Notes: generated from the letters alone by a model not told the origin. A stretch of DNA of 12,691 nucleotides from an uncultured Clostridia bacterium (GCA_937901805.1 CALDJI010000154.1:1-12691), one strand, 5' to 3'; counted from the first letter of the stretch, positions 1-7,367 are shown. Made by a program: numbers and translations.

Positions 1-39
1 TTATGAGCCCGACGAGCTACCGAGCTGCTCCACCCCGCG
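1..39 (-). tRNA. tRNA-fMet (initiator), 5' half, cut by window edge
   Basis: Read on the minus strand from 39 down, the sequence folds as the 5' half of a tRNA: acceptor strand CGCGGGG, T8, a D arm with GAGC and GCTC strands around AGCTCGGTA, then the anticodon arm with CAT at 3-5. Two initiator hallmarks are visible: a C at position 1, which gives the unpaired 1-72 position of bacterial initiators, and three G residues (tRNA positions 29-31) in the anticodon stem just before the CTCATAA loop. The 3' half lies outside the window. It is preceded by a consensus promoter at 75-103. An elongator Met tRNA is unlikely given the C1 and the GGG stem. Confidence 0.93.
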
Positions 40-74
40 ATATTTTTTATCACAGTATTGCTGACTGCTTATCT

Positions 75-103
75 ATTATATAAAATAAAATCCAATCTGT
101 CAA
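75..103 (-). promoter_or_regulatory. Sigma-A promoter of the initiator tRNA
   Basis: On the minus strand there is a perfect TTGACA (98-103) and a perfect TATAAT (75-80) separated by exactly 17 bases. Transcription would start near 68, about 28 bases before the tRNA 5' end at 39. Such a perfect promoter suits a stable RNA gene. The -35 box lies inside the left arm of the hairpin at 94-128. Confidence 0.88.
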
Positions 104-128
104 CCCCTTTTTCCGGGGCTGACAGATT
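94..128 (-). terminator. Terminator hairpin behind the small acidic protein gene
   Basis: Arms 94-102 and 120-128 pair perfectly over 9 bases. After one mismatch (103 with 119), CCCC 104-107 pairs with GGGG 115-118 around a 7-base loop. The hairpin begins 9 bases after the stop codon of the minus-strand gene at 137-436. On the minus strand the following T stretch is interrupted. The plus strand has an uninterrupted T7 (127-133), so the element may act in both directions. Confidence 0.7.
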
Positions 129-136
129 TTTTTCTT

Positions 137-436
137 TTAATGCTCTTCTTCCCCGGAAAAATCTTCATTCTGGGGTTCTTCCATAGATTCTTCTTCAGAT
201 TCTGTTTCCTGTTCTGGAATCTGTGCGCTTTCGGATTGATATTCTTCTTCCGTTACGCCGTAGTCGTCTTCCTCGTCATGGATATCAATTTCAATATGGT
301 CGGACGTATCCGTAAAGTCGTCCTGCTGCGTTTCCTTTTTGTTCCCAATTTTTTTCGTGATGGCAAAAATTGCGGCAATTGCACCGGCAGCCGCTGCCAA
401 AATTGAAATAAGGGCAATCAATCCATTCTTCTTCAT
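137..436 (-). CDS. Small membrane-anchored acidic protein, function unknown
   Basis: This encodes 99 residues that I cannot assign to a named family. Residues 1-4 are MKKN. Residues 5-26 are an Ala/Ile-rich hydrophobic helix (LIALISILAAAAGAIAAIFA). A short basic stretch (KKIGNKK) follows, and from about residue 38 the chain is extremely rich in Glu and Asp with no Cys and few hydrophobics. This looks like a single-pass membrane protein with a disordered, strongly negative tail; the KK flanking the helix on its C-terminal side favours a cytoplasmic tail (inference). The start is supported by AAGGAGG at 444-450, 7 bases before the ATG, and by a promoter at 477-505. The gene appears monocistronic with a terminator directly after the stop. 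A cleaved signal peptide is less likely because no clear cleavage site is visible. Confidence 0.75.
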   Translation of the reverse strand: MKKNGLIALISILAAAAGAIAAIFAITKKIGNKKETQQDDFTDTSDHIEIDIHDEEDDYGVTEEEYQSESAQIPEQETESEEESMEEPQNEDFSGEEEH

Positions 437-476
437 ATGAATTCCTCCTTATCCAGATCCTATCTGTGTTATATTC

Positions 477-505
477 ATTATAATCCTGCAAAAGAGGAAA
501 TACAA
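477..505 (-). promoter_or_regulatory. Promoter of the small acidic protein gene
   Basis: On the minus strand, TTGTAT (500-505) and TATAAT (477-482) are separated by 17 bases. Transcription would start near 470, leaving a leader of about 35 bases with a strong AAGGAGG ribosome site. The promoter lies downstream of the hairpin at 564-595, so the two small minus-strand genes are probably separate transcripts. Confidence 0.7.
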
Positions 506-563
506 CGAATTTTCTATGAATAATTTTATGTATGGATACACGGGCATTTTAGAAAGGAATTGT

Positions 564-595
564 CAGGACGCATCTGCCAATGCAGATACGTCCTG
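564..595 (-). terminator. Terminator-like hairpin behind the 59-residue protein gene
   Basis: A 14-bp stem (564-577 with 582-595) encloses a 4-base loop. The only imperfect pair, 571 with 588, is C·A in plus-strand RNA but a G·U wobble in minus-strand RNA, so the hairpin is better formed in the minus transcript. It begins 10 bases after the stop codon at 606. No good T run follows, so termination may be weak or the hairpin may protect the 3' end. Confidence 0.5.
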
Positions 596-605
596 TCCAT
601 ACAGC

Positions 606-785
606 TCACATCATATGAGACATATTGTTGACAAAGGATTCCACAGCCCTGACTGCCTTCTGCGTATTTTTCTTCATGGTCTTTTTATTGGTATGCGCCA
701 GTTTATTGCCTACCATATAGGCGGCAGCCCCGACCACCGCGCCGACAGCCATCCCTTTGACTAAATTAGAATTTGAATGGTGCAT
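606..785 (-). CDS. Small Gly/Ala-rich single-helix protein, function unknown
   Basis: I chose the second in-frame ATG (785) over the one at 791. The ribosome site AAAGGA on the minus strand directly abuts the first ATG but sits 8 bases before the second, giving 59 residues. The product starts MHHSNSN, has a hydrophobic segment at about residues 8-30 with glycine spacing (GMAVGAVVGAAAYMVG), and ends in a basic, amphipathic tail containing KKTMKKNTQKAVRAVESFV. The layout recalls small glycine-zipper or YtxH-like membrane proteins, but I do not recognise a defined family. Upstream DNA is AT-rich, and I could not pick a convincing promoter on this strand. Oddities are the His pair near the N-terminus and the Met-rich C-terminus (NNMSHMM). 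Confidence 0.65.
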   Translation of the reverse strand: MHHSNSNLVKGMAVGAVVGAAAYMVGNKLAHTNKKTMKKNTQKAVRAVESFVNNMSHMM

Positions 786-799
786 CTTCATCTTCCTTT

Positions 800-959
800 C
801 ACAAAAAATGTATTTCTAGTTTTCCCCTTCCACCCTGTTTTATGAATTTTTCTTTTCTATAAAATACACAACTTTAGATTTTTAAAACTCCTATTTTTAT
901 ATGTTTTTTTCTTTTTTGATATTCGGTGAAAAAATGGAAGAGTTTTTCATCCATAAAAA
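800..959. other. AT-rich divergent intergenic stretch
   Basis: This is the quiet part of the 337-base gap between the small protein (start at 785) and the B6 kinase (1123). It is markedly AT-rich with several T runs and no coding potential in either strand. The minus-strand promoter of the small protein should lie here. A TTTAAA/TATAGA pair can be drawn but matches poorly. The plus-strand promoters of the kinase begin at 960. Confidence 0.5.
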
Positions 960-988
960 TTGCTAATAACCACAGTCCAGAGTATAAT
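960..988 (+). promoter_or_regulatory. Upstream candidate promoter (P1) of the B6 kinase operon
   Basis: TTGCTA (960-965) and TATAAT (983-988) are 17 bases apart. Transcription from here would give a leader of about 125 bases. That leader contains a small CATTTC/GAAATG hairpin near 998-1015. Confidence 0.5.
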
Positions 989-1042
989 GGAAATTGTGCA
1001 TTTCATGACAGAAATGAAAAAAACAAGCGGTTCCCTCTTTTT

Positions 1043-1072
1043 TTGTAAAACAATCCGTCTTCTCTTTATAAT
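1043..1072 (+). promoter_or_regulatory. Proximal candidate promoter (P2) of the B6 kinase operon
   Basis: TTGTAA (1043-1048) and TATAAT (1067-1072) are separated by 18 bases. Transcription would start near 1079, giving a leader of about 44 bases before the ATG at 1123. Confidence 0.6.
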
Positions 1073-1122
1073 GAAGACAATACAGAGGGATCTATGCTTT
1101 TGTATGGAAGGAAATTGAAACA

Positions 1123-1989
1123 ATGACCCTGCAAAGACCAAACCGCGTTGCCGCCATCCATGATCTGTCCGGCTTTGGACGCTGTTCCCTGACTGTGATT
1201 CTCCCGCTGCTCTCCGCCATGGGAGTGCAGGCCTGCCCCATCCCTACGGCAGTCCTTTCCACCCATACGGGCGGACTGCTGGATCCCGTTTTCCGGGATC
1301 TGACCGATTATATCGAACCCTGCCTCAAGCACTACCAGGAACTTGGCATTGATTTTGAGTGCATTTACAGCGGGTTTCTGGGTTCGGATGATCAGATTGA
1401 GCACTGCCTGGACTTTTTCAAAGCCTACCCGGATGCCCTGGCAGTGGTCGACCCGGTCATGGGAGATCACGGGAAAGCCTACCGCACCTGCGGGCAAAGC
1501 ATCCAAGAGGGGATGAAACGCTTGGTACAGGTAGCGGACATCATCACCCCCAATGTCACGGAATGCTCCATTTTGCTCTCCCAGGACTATTCCGCACAGC
1601 CCCTGACCCATTCCCAGGCGAAAAGCATGCTGGTACGCCTGTCTGAATTTGGGCCGAAAATCGTCGTGATTACCGGAGCGCCCCTGGCGACCGGGAAAAT
1701 TGCCAACCTCGGGTATGATCGGGAGAAAAATGCGTTCTGGTCGATTGAATGCGAGTATGTCCCCGTGTCTTATCCGGGCACCGGAGACGCCTTTGCAAGC
1801 ATCCTGGTCGGCGGCCTGCTGACCGGGGACAGCCTGCCCATGGCGATTGAGCGCGCCACCCGTTTCCTGGAGATCGCCATCAAGACGACGTACAGCTACT
1901 CCAGCGATACCCGGTATGGGATCATGCTGGAGAAGGTGCTCCCGGAACTGATGCGCAACGACATCCTGCACGGGTATAATGCCTTTTAG
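1123..1989 (+). CDS. pdxY: Pyridoxal/pyridoxamine kinase (vitamin B6 salvage)
   Basis: The 288-residue protein belongs to the ribokinase-like (PfkB fold) pyridoxal kinase family. Such enzymes phosphorylate pyridoxal, pyridoxamine or pyridoxine with ATP to give the 5'-phosphates in the cytoplasm. The N-terminal stretch VAAIHDLSGFGRCS with the following STHTGG matches the family's substrate-binding start. VDPVMGD (about residues 109-115) and TPNVTE follow. PGTGDAFAS carries the expected catalytic Asp at residue 222 within the anion-hole GTGDA motif. Length is normal. The ATG has an AAGGAAA ribosome site (1107-1113). It lies 43 bases upstream of the ECF S-component gene on the same strand, forming an uptake-and-trapping pair. 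Whether it resembles PdxY or PdxK more closely in substrate preference cannot be told here. A hydroxymethylpyrimidine kinase is less likely, given the N-terminus and the neighbour. Confidence 0.88.
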   Translation: MTLQRPNRVAAIHDLSGFGRCSLTVILPLLSAMGVQACPIPTAVLSTHTGGLLDPVFRDLTDYIEPCLKHYQELGIDFECIYSGFLGSDDQIEHCLDFFKAYPDALAVVDPVMGDHGKAYRTCGQSIQEGMKRLVQVADIITPNVTECSILLSQDYSAQPLTHSQAKSMLVRLSEFGPKIVVITGAPLATGKIANLGYDREKNAFWSIECEYVPVSYPGTGDAFASILVGGLLTGDSLPMAIERATRFLEIAIKTTYSYSSDTRYGIMLEKVLPELMRNDILHGYNAF

Positions 1990-2032
1990 CCTTCCGCAGC
2001 ATCCGCCCTCTTTGGAAAGGGAGTTTTGTGTT

Positions 2033-2617
2033 ATGTCCACCTCATCTAAGAAATTTTCCGTCAGTGATCTGGTCGTTGTCGGGCTGATGGCGGCCATCAT
2101 CTTTGTCACCACCAGCTTTATCAAAATCCAGATTCCAACTCCAACCGGACCGACCATGCTGAAAGTTGCCAACATTATCTGTCTGCTTGCCGGGATGCTC
2201 TTCGGCGGGGTGCGCGGCGGGCTTGCAGCCGGTATCGGCTCATTTCTGTTCGATTTAACCAACCCGGCCTTTGTCTCCGGGGCGCCGTTTACCCTGATAA
2301 ACTTCTTCCTGATGGCATTTGTCTGCGGGATTATTTCCACCCATGGCAAACGCGTAGGAAAGGAAATCCTTTTCAATATCCTCGGCGCTGTCTGCGGATG
2401 TGGGGCTTATTTTCTGCTTTACATTGGAAAAAGCGTGATCACGCTCATGTTTGCGGGAAGTACCTTTCCTGCGTCCGTTGTCGCTACAGTCCCCAAGATG
2501 ATTACCTCTTCCATCAACTCCCTGATCGCCATCGTCGGCGCCTGCCTGCTGGCGCCCCTGTTTGCAAAGGCTCTCAAATCCACCAGGCTGTATCGGGATA
2601 TCTTCCGCCGTCATTGA
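2033..2617 (+). CDS. ECF transporter S component, probably for a B6 vitamer
   Basis: This 194-residue membrane protein is the substrate-binding (S) subunit of an energy-coupling factor vitamin importer, of the riboflavin-type S-component superfamily. It has about six hydrophobic segments. The signature lies around residues 50-80: LLAGMLFGGVRGGLAAGIGS followed by FLFDL, then NPAF. The first segment ends in an AAIIFVTTSFIKIQIP loop typical of S subunits. The start at 2033 is preferred over an in-frame ATG at 1979 because GGAAAGGGAG lies 9 bases before it, and the earlier ATG would overlap the kinase and add 18 non-family residues. No EcfA or EcfT gene is nearby, so it should dock on a shared ECF module. 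Co-transcription with a B6 kinase suggests pyridoxine/pyridoxal import, like the predicted PdxU proteins (inference). Thiamine precursors are the main alternative. Confidence 0.85.
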   Translation: MSTSSKKFSVSDLVVVGLMAAIIFVTTSFIKIQIPTPTGPTMLKVANIICLLAGMLFGGVRGGLAAGIGSFLFDLTNPAFVSGAPFTLINFFLMAFVCGIISTHGKRVGKEILFNILGAVCGCGAYFLLYIGKSVITLMFAGSTFPASVVATVPKMITSSINSLIAIVGACLLAPLFAKALKSTRLYRDIFRRH

Positions 2618-2655
2618 TCGGCAGCACGCAGATGCCTGTCAAACCCGTATCGCTT

Positions 2656-2689
2656 TCCCATCCCCATTTTACGGGGATGGGATTTTTTT
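2656..2689 (+). terminator. Intrinsic terminator of the B6 operon
   Basis: A 10-bp perfect stem (2656-2665 with 2673-2682) with a 7-base loop is followed by T7 (2683-2689). It lies 39 bases past the stop codon at 2617 and just before the valS promoter. Confidence 0.93.
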
Positions 2690-2706
2690 GAACCCTGCCC
2701 GGGATA

Positions 2707-2735
2707 TTGACAAGGAAAATGCGGCATGCTATCAT
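2707..2735 (+). promoter_or_regulatory. Promoter of the valS T-box transcript
   Basis: TTGACA (2707-2712) is a perfect -35 box. TATCAT (2730-2735) follows after exactly 17 bases. Transcription would start near 2742, about 330 bases before the valS start codon, which suits a T-box leader. Confidence 0.85.
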
Positions 2736-2741
2736 AAACAG

Positions 2742-3013
2742 GAATCCATAGTGGAAAAGGCGAAGAAGGGGAGGAGTAGGTAGCCCACTCCATTTACAGC
2801 GAGCGGCGAAAAGGTGCAAGCGCCGCATCTGGAACCTGTCGAAGTAGCCCCGGAGCCCCGGATCGAACGGCAAACCGCCAAGTAGTGCCCGGCGCGGATT
2901 CCCGGCGTTATCTGGGAAGCGGAGGACGATTCGCCTCCGGCAAAGGACGGGTTTTCCGTCAAAATCAGGTGGTACCGCGTATATCCACGCCCTGTGTCGG
3001 GCGTGGATTTTTT
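2742..3013 (+). promoter_or_regulatory. T-box riboswitch for tRNA-Val, before valS
   Basis: The leader senses uncharged tRNA-Val and lets transcription into valS continue only when charging is low. The T-box sequence AGGTGGTACCGCG is at 2967-2979. The antiterminator is exact: CAGG 2966-2969 pairs with CCTG 2991-2994, a 7-base bulge TGGTACC (2970-2976) receives the tRNA 3' end, and GCGT 2977-2980 pairs with ACGC 2987-2990. TGGT would bind ACCA, fitting an A73 discriminator as in tRNA-Val. Stem I has GGGG 2768-2771 with CCCC 2848-2851, an AGTA loop-E element at 2775-2778, AGGT/ACCT pairing above, and a distal AGCGAGCGGCG region at 2798-2808. The specifier side (2838-2847) holds GTC and GTA, both valine codons; I favour GTA at 2844-2846, next to the lower stem. 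A stem III candidate is GACGG/CCGTC at 2946-2960. Confidence 0.93.
2983..3013 (+). terminator. T-box-controlled terminator
   Basis: A 10-bp perfect stem (2983-2992 with 2999-3008), loop TGTGTC, then T run to 3013. Its left arm shares bases 2983-2994 with the antiterminator, so the two structures are mutually exclusive. Confidence 0.93.
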
Positions 3014-3074
3014 GTTTTCGCCCATTTTCCACGTTTCCCACACCGATTTGCAAAAAGAAAAGGAGGAAGCTTCC

Positions 3075-5693
3075 ATGCCGAAAGAACTTGCAAAAGTCTA
3101 CGACCCCAAGCAGGTGGAAGACCGCACTTATCAGTTCTGGCTTGACGGAGGGTATTTTCACGCCACCGTTGACAAGAACAAAAAGCCATATACCATTGTG
3201 ATCCCCCCGCCAAACATCACCGGGCAGCTCCATATGGGACACGCCCTGGACGAGACCCTTCAGGATATCCTCATCCGTTTCCGCAGGATGCAGGGCTACA
3301 GCGCCCTCTGGCTTCCGGGAACCGACCATGCCTCCATCGCAACCGAAGCGAAAATTATCGAGGCTATGAAAGCGGAAGGCCTGACCAAAGAGGATCTGGG
3401 CCGGGAAAAATTTCTGGAACGCGCCTGGGAGTGGAAACGCAAATTCGGAGGCCGGATCATCGAACAGCTCAAGAAACTCGGTTCTTCCTGCGACTGGGAA
3501 CGCGAGCGCTTCACGCTGGACGAGGGCTGTTCCAAGGCCGTCAACACGGTGTTCACCCGCCTGTATGAAAAAGGGCTGATTTACCGGGGAAACCGCATCA
3601 TCAACTGGTGCCCGCACTGCAAAACCTCTATCTCGGACGCGGAGGTTGAATATTCTGAACAGGACGGGCATTTCTGGCACCTGCGCTATCCGCTTTCCGA
3701 CGGCAGCGGATATGTCCAGCTCGCCACCACCCGCCCGGAAACCATGCTCGGCGATACCGCCGTCGCCGTCAACCCGGCGGATAAACGGTATGAATCCCTT
3801 GTTGGGAAAACTGTCGTCCTCCCTCTGGTCGGCAGGGAGATCCCCATTGTCGCGGACGACTATGTGGATATGGAGTTTGGAACCGGCGTGGTCAAGATCA
3901 CCCCGGCGCATGACCCGAACGACTTCGAAGTCGGCCTGCGGCACGATCTTCCGGTCATCAACGTCATGAACGACAACGCGACCATGAATCAAGACTGCGG
4001 CAAATATGCGGGGCTCGACCGCTATGAGGCGAGAAAGCAGATTGTCGCAGATCTGGAAGCAGGCGGGTTCCTTGTCAAAATCGAGGATCACAAGCACAAT
4101 GTCGGCACCTGCTACCGCTGCGGAACAACAGTAGAACCGCGCGTCTCCCTTCAGTGGTTTGTCAAGATGGAGCCGCTGGCAAAGCCGGCTGTGGAAGCGG
4201 TCAGGGAGGGTAAAACCAGGATGATCCCCGACCGGTTCAACAAGATCTACTTCAACTGGATGGAAAACATCCGCGACTGGTGTATTTCCCGCCAGCTCTG
4301 GTGGGGCCACCGGATTCCCGCCTATTACTGCGACGAATGCGGGGAAACCGTCATTTCCGCGCAGCATGTGGATACCTGCCCGAAATGCGGCGGCCATATG
4401 ACCCAGGATCCGGACACGCTGGATACCTGGTTTTCCTCCGCGCTCTGGCCGTTCTCCACGCTCGGCTGGCCGGATGAAACCGAGGAACTCAAATACTTCT
4501 ACCCGACCAACACTCTTGTCACCGGGTATGATATTATCTTTTTCTGGGTTGCGCGCATGATTTTCTCCGGTATTGAGAACATGGGGGAAGTCCCGTTTGA
4601 TACGGTCTTTTTCCATGGCCTGGTGCGCGATGCGCAGGGCCGCAAGATGTCCAAATCCCTTGGAAACGGCATCGACCCGCTGGAAATTATCGACAAATAC
4701 GGCGCCGACGCATTGCGCTTTACGCTGGCGACCGGCAACAGCCCGGGCAACGATATGCGCTTTACGGATGAAAAAGTCCTGGCAAGCCGTAATTTTGCCA
4801 ACAAAATCTGGAATGCCGCCCGCTTTATCCTGATGAACCTGAAAGAAGAGGATTTGCAGGGGCTTCCGGAAGAACTGGCGATTGAAGATCAGTGGATTCT
4901 CACCAAGCTCAACCGCCTGATCCGGGAGGTCACGGACAATCTGGAAAACTTTGAGCTGGGCATTGCGGTTTCCAAGCTGTACGACTTTATCTGGGATATC
5001 TTCTGCGACTGGTACATTGAACTGACAAAGTCCCGCCTGTTTGAGGGCGGGGAGAGCGGAAAAACCGCCCAGCAGGTGCTCCTGTATGTCATGACCAATA
5101 TGCTCAAGCTCCTGCACCCGTTCATGCCGTTTATTACGGAGGAGATCTGGCAGGTGCTCCCGCACGAAGGGGAAGCCCTGATGGTCAGCCAATGGCCGGT
5201 TTCCCGCGATCAGCTTATTTTCCCCGAGGAAGAAGCGGATTTTGAACGCATTATCGACGCTATCCGCGGTATCCGCAACCGCCGTGCAGAGATGAACATC
5301 GCCCCGAGCAAAAAAGCGAGCCTGTTTATTGAAACCGAGTATGCGGAGATCTTTGAAAAATGCAAACCCTTCTTTGAACGGCTGGCATCTGCTTCCGGGA
5401 TCACGGTTTCCGATCATGTGGATATGCCGGACGCCGTCCAGGTCATCACGGATTCGGCCCGGATCTTTATCCCCATGGATGAGTTAATCGACAGGGAAAA
5501 GGAACTCGCCCGCCTGAACAAGGAGAAGAAGTTCTGCGAACGGGATATCCAGATCATCACTGGAAAGCTCTCCAACGAGGGGTTCCTCTCCAAAGCGCCG
5601 GAAAAAGTGGTCGCCCAGGAACGGGAAAAACTCGCAAGTGCAAAAGAGCGTATGGCAAAAATCGAACAGAGCCTGGCGGCCCTGCTCAAATAA
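3075..5693 (+). CDS. valS: Valyl-tRNA synthetase
   Basis: This class I aminoacyl-tRNA synthetase of 872 residues charges tRNA-Val and edits mischarged threonine. The ATP-binding HIGH motif appears as HMGH at residues 53-56 after [14 protein letters not shown] is at 524-528 within [11 protein letters not shown]. The CP1 editing insertion occupies about 200-400 and contains [10 protein letters not shown]. Cysteine pairs at 346/349, 419/422 and 435/438 look like zinc knuckles. The anticodon-binding domain is about 600-740. From about 803 to the end is the charged heptad region of the ValRS C-terminal tRNA-binding coiled coil ([11 protein letters not shown] onward). The ATG at 3075 follows AGGAGGAAG. 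An in-frame ATG at 2994 lies inside the T-box terminator loop and is rejected. Expression is controlled by the T-box upstream. Confidence 0.98.
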   Translation: MPKELAKVYDPKQVEDRTYQFWLDGGYFHATVDKNKKPYTIVIPPPNITGQLHMGHALDETLQDILIRFRRMQGYSALWLPGTDHASIATEAKIIEAMKAEGLTKEDLGREKFLERAWEWKRKFGGRIIEQLKKLGSSCDWERERFTLDEGCSKAVNTVFTRLYEKGLIYRGNRIINWCPHCKTSISDAEVEYSEQDGHFWHLRYPLSDGSGYVQLATTRPETMLGDTAVAVNPADKRYESLVGKTVVLPLVGREIPIVADDYVDMEFGTGVVKITPAHDPNDFEVGLRHDLPVINVMNDNATMNQDCGKYAGLDRYEARKQIVADLEAGGFLVKIEDHKHNVGTCYRCGTTVEPRVSLQWFVKMEPLAKPAVEAVREGKTRMIPDRFNKIYFNWMENIRDWCISRQLWWGHRIPAYYCDECGETVISAQHVDTCPKCGGHMTQDPDTLDTWFSSALWPFSTLGWPDETEELKYFYPTNTLVTGYDIIFFWVARMIFSGIENMGEVPFDTVFFHGLVRDAQGRKMSKSLGNGIDPLEIIDKYGADALRFTLATGNSPGNDMRFTDEKVLASRNFANKIWNAARFILMNLKEEDLQGLPEELAIEDQWILTKLNRLIREVTDNLENFELGIAVSKLYDFIWDIFCDWYIELTKSRLFEGGESGKTAQQVLLYVMTNMLKLLHPFMPFITEEIWQVLPHEGEALMVSQWPVSRDQLIFPEEEADFERIIDAIRGIRNRRAEMNIAPSKKASLFIETEYAEIFEKCKPFFERLASASGITVSDHVDMPDAVQVITDSARIFIPMDELIDREKELARLNKEKKFCERDIQIITGKLSNEGFLSKAPEKVVAQEREKLASAKERMAKIEQSLAALLK

Positions 5694-5742
5694 TGAAAAA
5701 CAATTCCCCGGATACGAAAAGTATCCGGGGAATTGTTTTTCA
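5694..5742. terminator. Bidirectional terminator between valS and the flippase gene
   Basis: Perfect 22-base arms (5694-5715 and 5721-5742) enclose the loop GAAAA. The left arm starts directly after the valS stop codon and contains A5. The right arm contains T5, so each strand has a hairpin ending in a T run. It ends 3 bases before the stop codon of the converging minus-strand gene at 5746. Confidence 0.93.
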
Positions 5743-5745
5743 TGG

Positions 5746-7277
5746 TTATCCGCGCAGGGCGGAGACAATCCACTGGACGTCTTCCTTGGTCAGGGAGCGG
5801 GAGAGGAGCAAAAACGCGAGATAAAACAGGACTGTGACGGCAATCTGCAAGGTCAATGACAGAGTGGAAAGAGGAAGCGCAGAGGAAACCAGGCGCGAGG
5901 CCATACACCCGCCGAAGATGGCCAGTACCGGCCCCAGAATACAGGAACAGGGCCGGATGGGGACTTTCGTGACCTTGATTAACCGGTTGGCGCTTAAAAA
6001 TGCGTTGAGCATTTCCGTGACATAGATTGTCACCAAATACCCGGCGATTGCATAACGCGGCAGCAAAAACCATACAAGCACAACGCTGACCGAAGCATCG
6101 ATAAGATTGTACCGCATGGAACTCACCTGTTCTCCCAGCCCTTTGAGCATACCGTCCACGGCAGTGTCCAGGTACATGACCGGAACAAGCGGCGCCAGGA
6201 TCTGGATAAACTGTACGGTATCCGCATTGTCATAGAGCAGCAGGCCGAATTCCTTGGCAAAGAAAAAGAAAATCCCGGACACACCAATGGCGAACATCAG
6301 GGTCAGCTGAAAAACCCTGCCCACAATCCGCTCAATCTGCATCGCTTTTCCCTGCTCTTTGCGTTCGGCAAGCTCCGGGACGATCAGCCCGGCAAAGGAA
6401 GTCAGCAACGCGGAAGGGAATAGAATCACCGGAAGCGCCATCCCCTGAATGATTCCATAGGCAGAAAGCGCCGTATCGGAGGAAATGCCGGATTTTTTCA
6501 GCCCTCTTGGAATCAACAGGTGTTCAATCGTCACAAGCCCGGAACGGGCATAGGCGGAAAAGGCCACTGGAATGGAAATGCTGAGCATTTTTTTGGTAAT
6601 TCCCCGGTTTGAGCCGCGGCTTCTTCCCTGGGCGCGGTAGCGCCTGGCGTCGACCTGATACAGCACATAGGTCATCAGGAAAGAGCACAGTTCTGCCGCC
6701 GTTCCGCCGCCGATAATCGCGGCGCAGGCATAATCAATCCCAATATGCAGGGTCAGCGTAAGCCCCGCTATGGTCAGAGCGATACGGATCACCTGTTCTG
6801 CGACCTGGACACAGGCGTTTTTAAAACCCCGGCGGACTGCGGTAAAATCCCCCGCCATTGCAGAGGACATGGACAAAAACGGCATACTCAGCGAGAGCAG
6901 GCGCAAAGAGAGGATCGTTCGGCTGTCGGCCAGCCATACGTTTCCCACATAGTCTGCGCCGAGAAACAGAGCGGCCGCGGTACAGCCTCCAAAAAAATAC
7001 TGTAGGACAGGCAGCGCCGCATAATCGCGCGGGACTGATCTTCCCGCCTGCCGCCCAACGCCTCCGCCACCATCCTGGTGGAAGCCAGGTTGATCCCGGA
7101 GGTGGAAACCGTCACGCACAGGGTATAGACGGACAAAATCAACTGGTACAGCCCCATTCCGGCCGTCCCTATTTTTGTGGAGAGGTAGACGCTGAAGGAC
7201 AACCCTACTGCGCGCATGAGCAGCGCTGTCGCCGTAAGCAACGCGGTATTGAATAAAAACGCCTTGGTCTTTTTCAC
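5746..7277 (-). pseudogene. spoVB: SpoVB/MOP-family lipid-linked oligosaccharide flippase, frameshifted at a T7 run
   Basis: Restored, this is a protein of about 510 residues with 12-14 hydrophobic segments, typical of SpoVB-type flippases, which move lipid-linked precursors across the membrane, here probably for spore cortex. The N-terminal part starts at GTG 7277 (KKTKAFLFNTALLTATALL, then SGINLASTRMVAEALGGRR) and runs about 94 residues to SYSIF. The rest (GGCTAAALFLGADYVG through SSAMAGDFTAVRRG to the stop at 5746) is in the next frame. The junction is T7 on the minus strand (6991-6997): one extra T joins SYSIFF to GGCTAAA, as the family pattern expects. Without it, reading ends at 6888. 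The cause may be a real mutation, a sequencing error, phase variation or slippage. The GTG has only a weak GGTGA ribosome site. The converging valS is separated by a strong hairpin. Confidence 0.82.
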
Positions 7278-7367
7278 AGTTTCACCACGCCTGTTTTCCG
7301 AATTTGCCGGAGCGCCTGCCCCGGTCAGCCTGTTTTTGGGGGAGCGGGACGGTGTCTTTTTCCTTCT

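Noticed and set aside
516..764. Plus-strand open frame of 82 codons across the 59-residue gene
   Set aside because: It has no ribosome site, includes the hairpin at 564-595, and runs antisense to a better supported gene.
1979..2032. S-component start at 1979
   Set aside because: It overlaps the kinase end and adds 18 residues without family resemblance, and a ribosome site lies before 2033.
1066..2376. Minus-strand open frame of 436 codons opposite the B6 kinase and S component
   Set aside because: It is a shadow of two recognised genes, low in membrane or domain logic, with no ribosome site.
2994..3074. N-terminal extension of valS from an ATG at 2994
   Set aside because: That ATG is in the loop of the T-box terminator, and the added 27 residues are not family-like. 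AGGAGGAAG sits correctly before 3075.
2574..5417. Very long minus-strand open frame (947 codons) opposite valS
   Set aside because: It is antisense to an unmistakable valyl-tRNA synthetase, crosses the T-box and has no family-like motifs. Codon bias of the GC-rich gene removes stops from the opposite strand.
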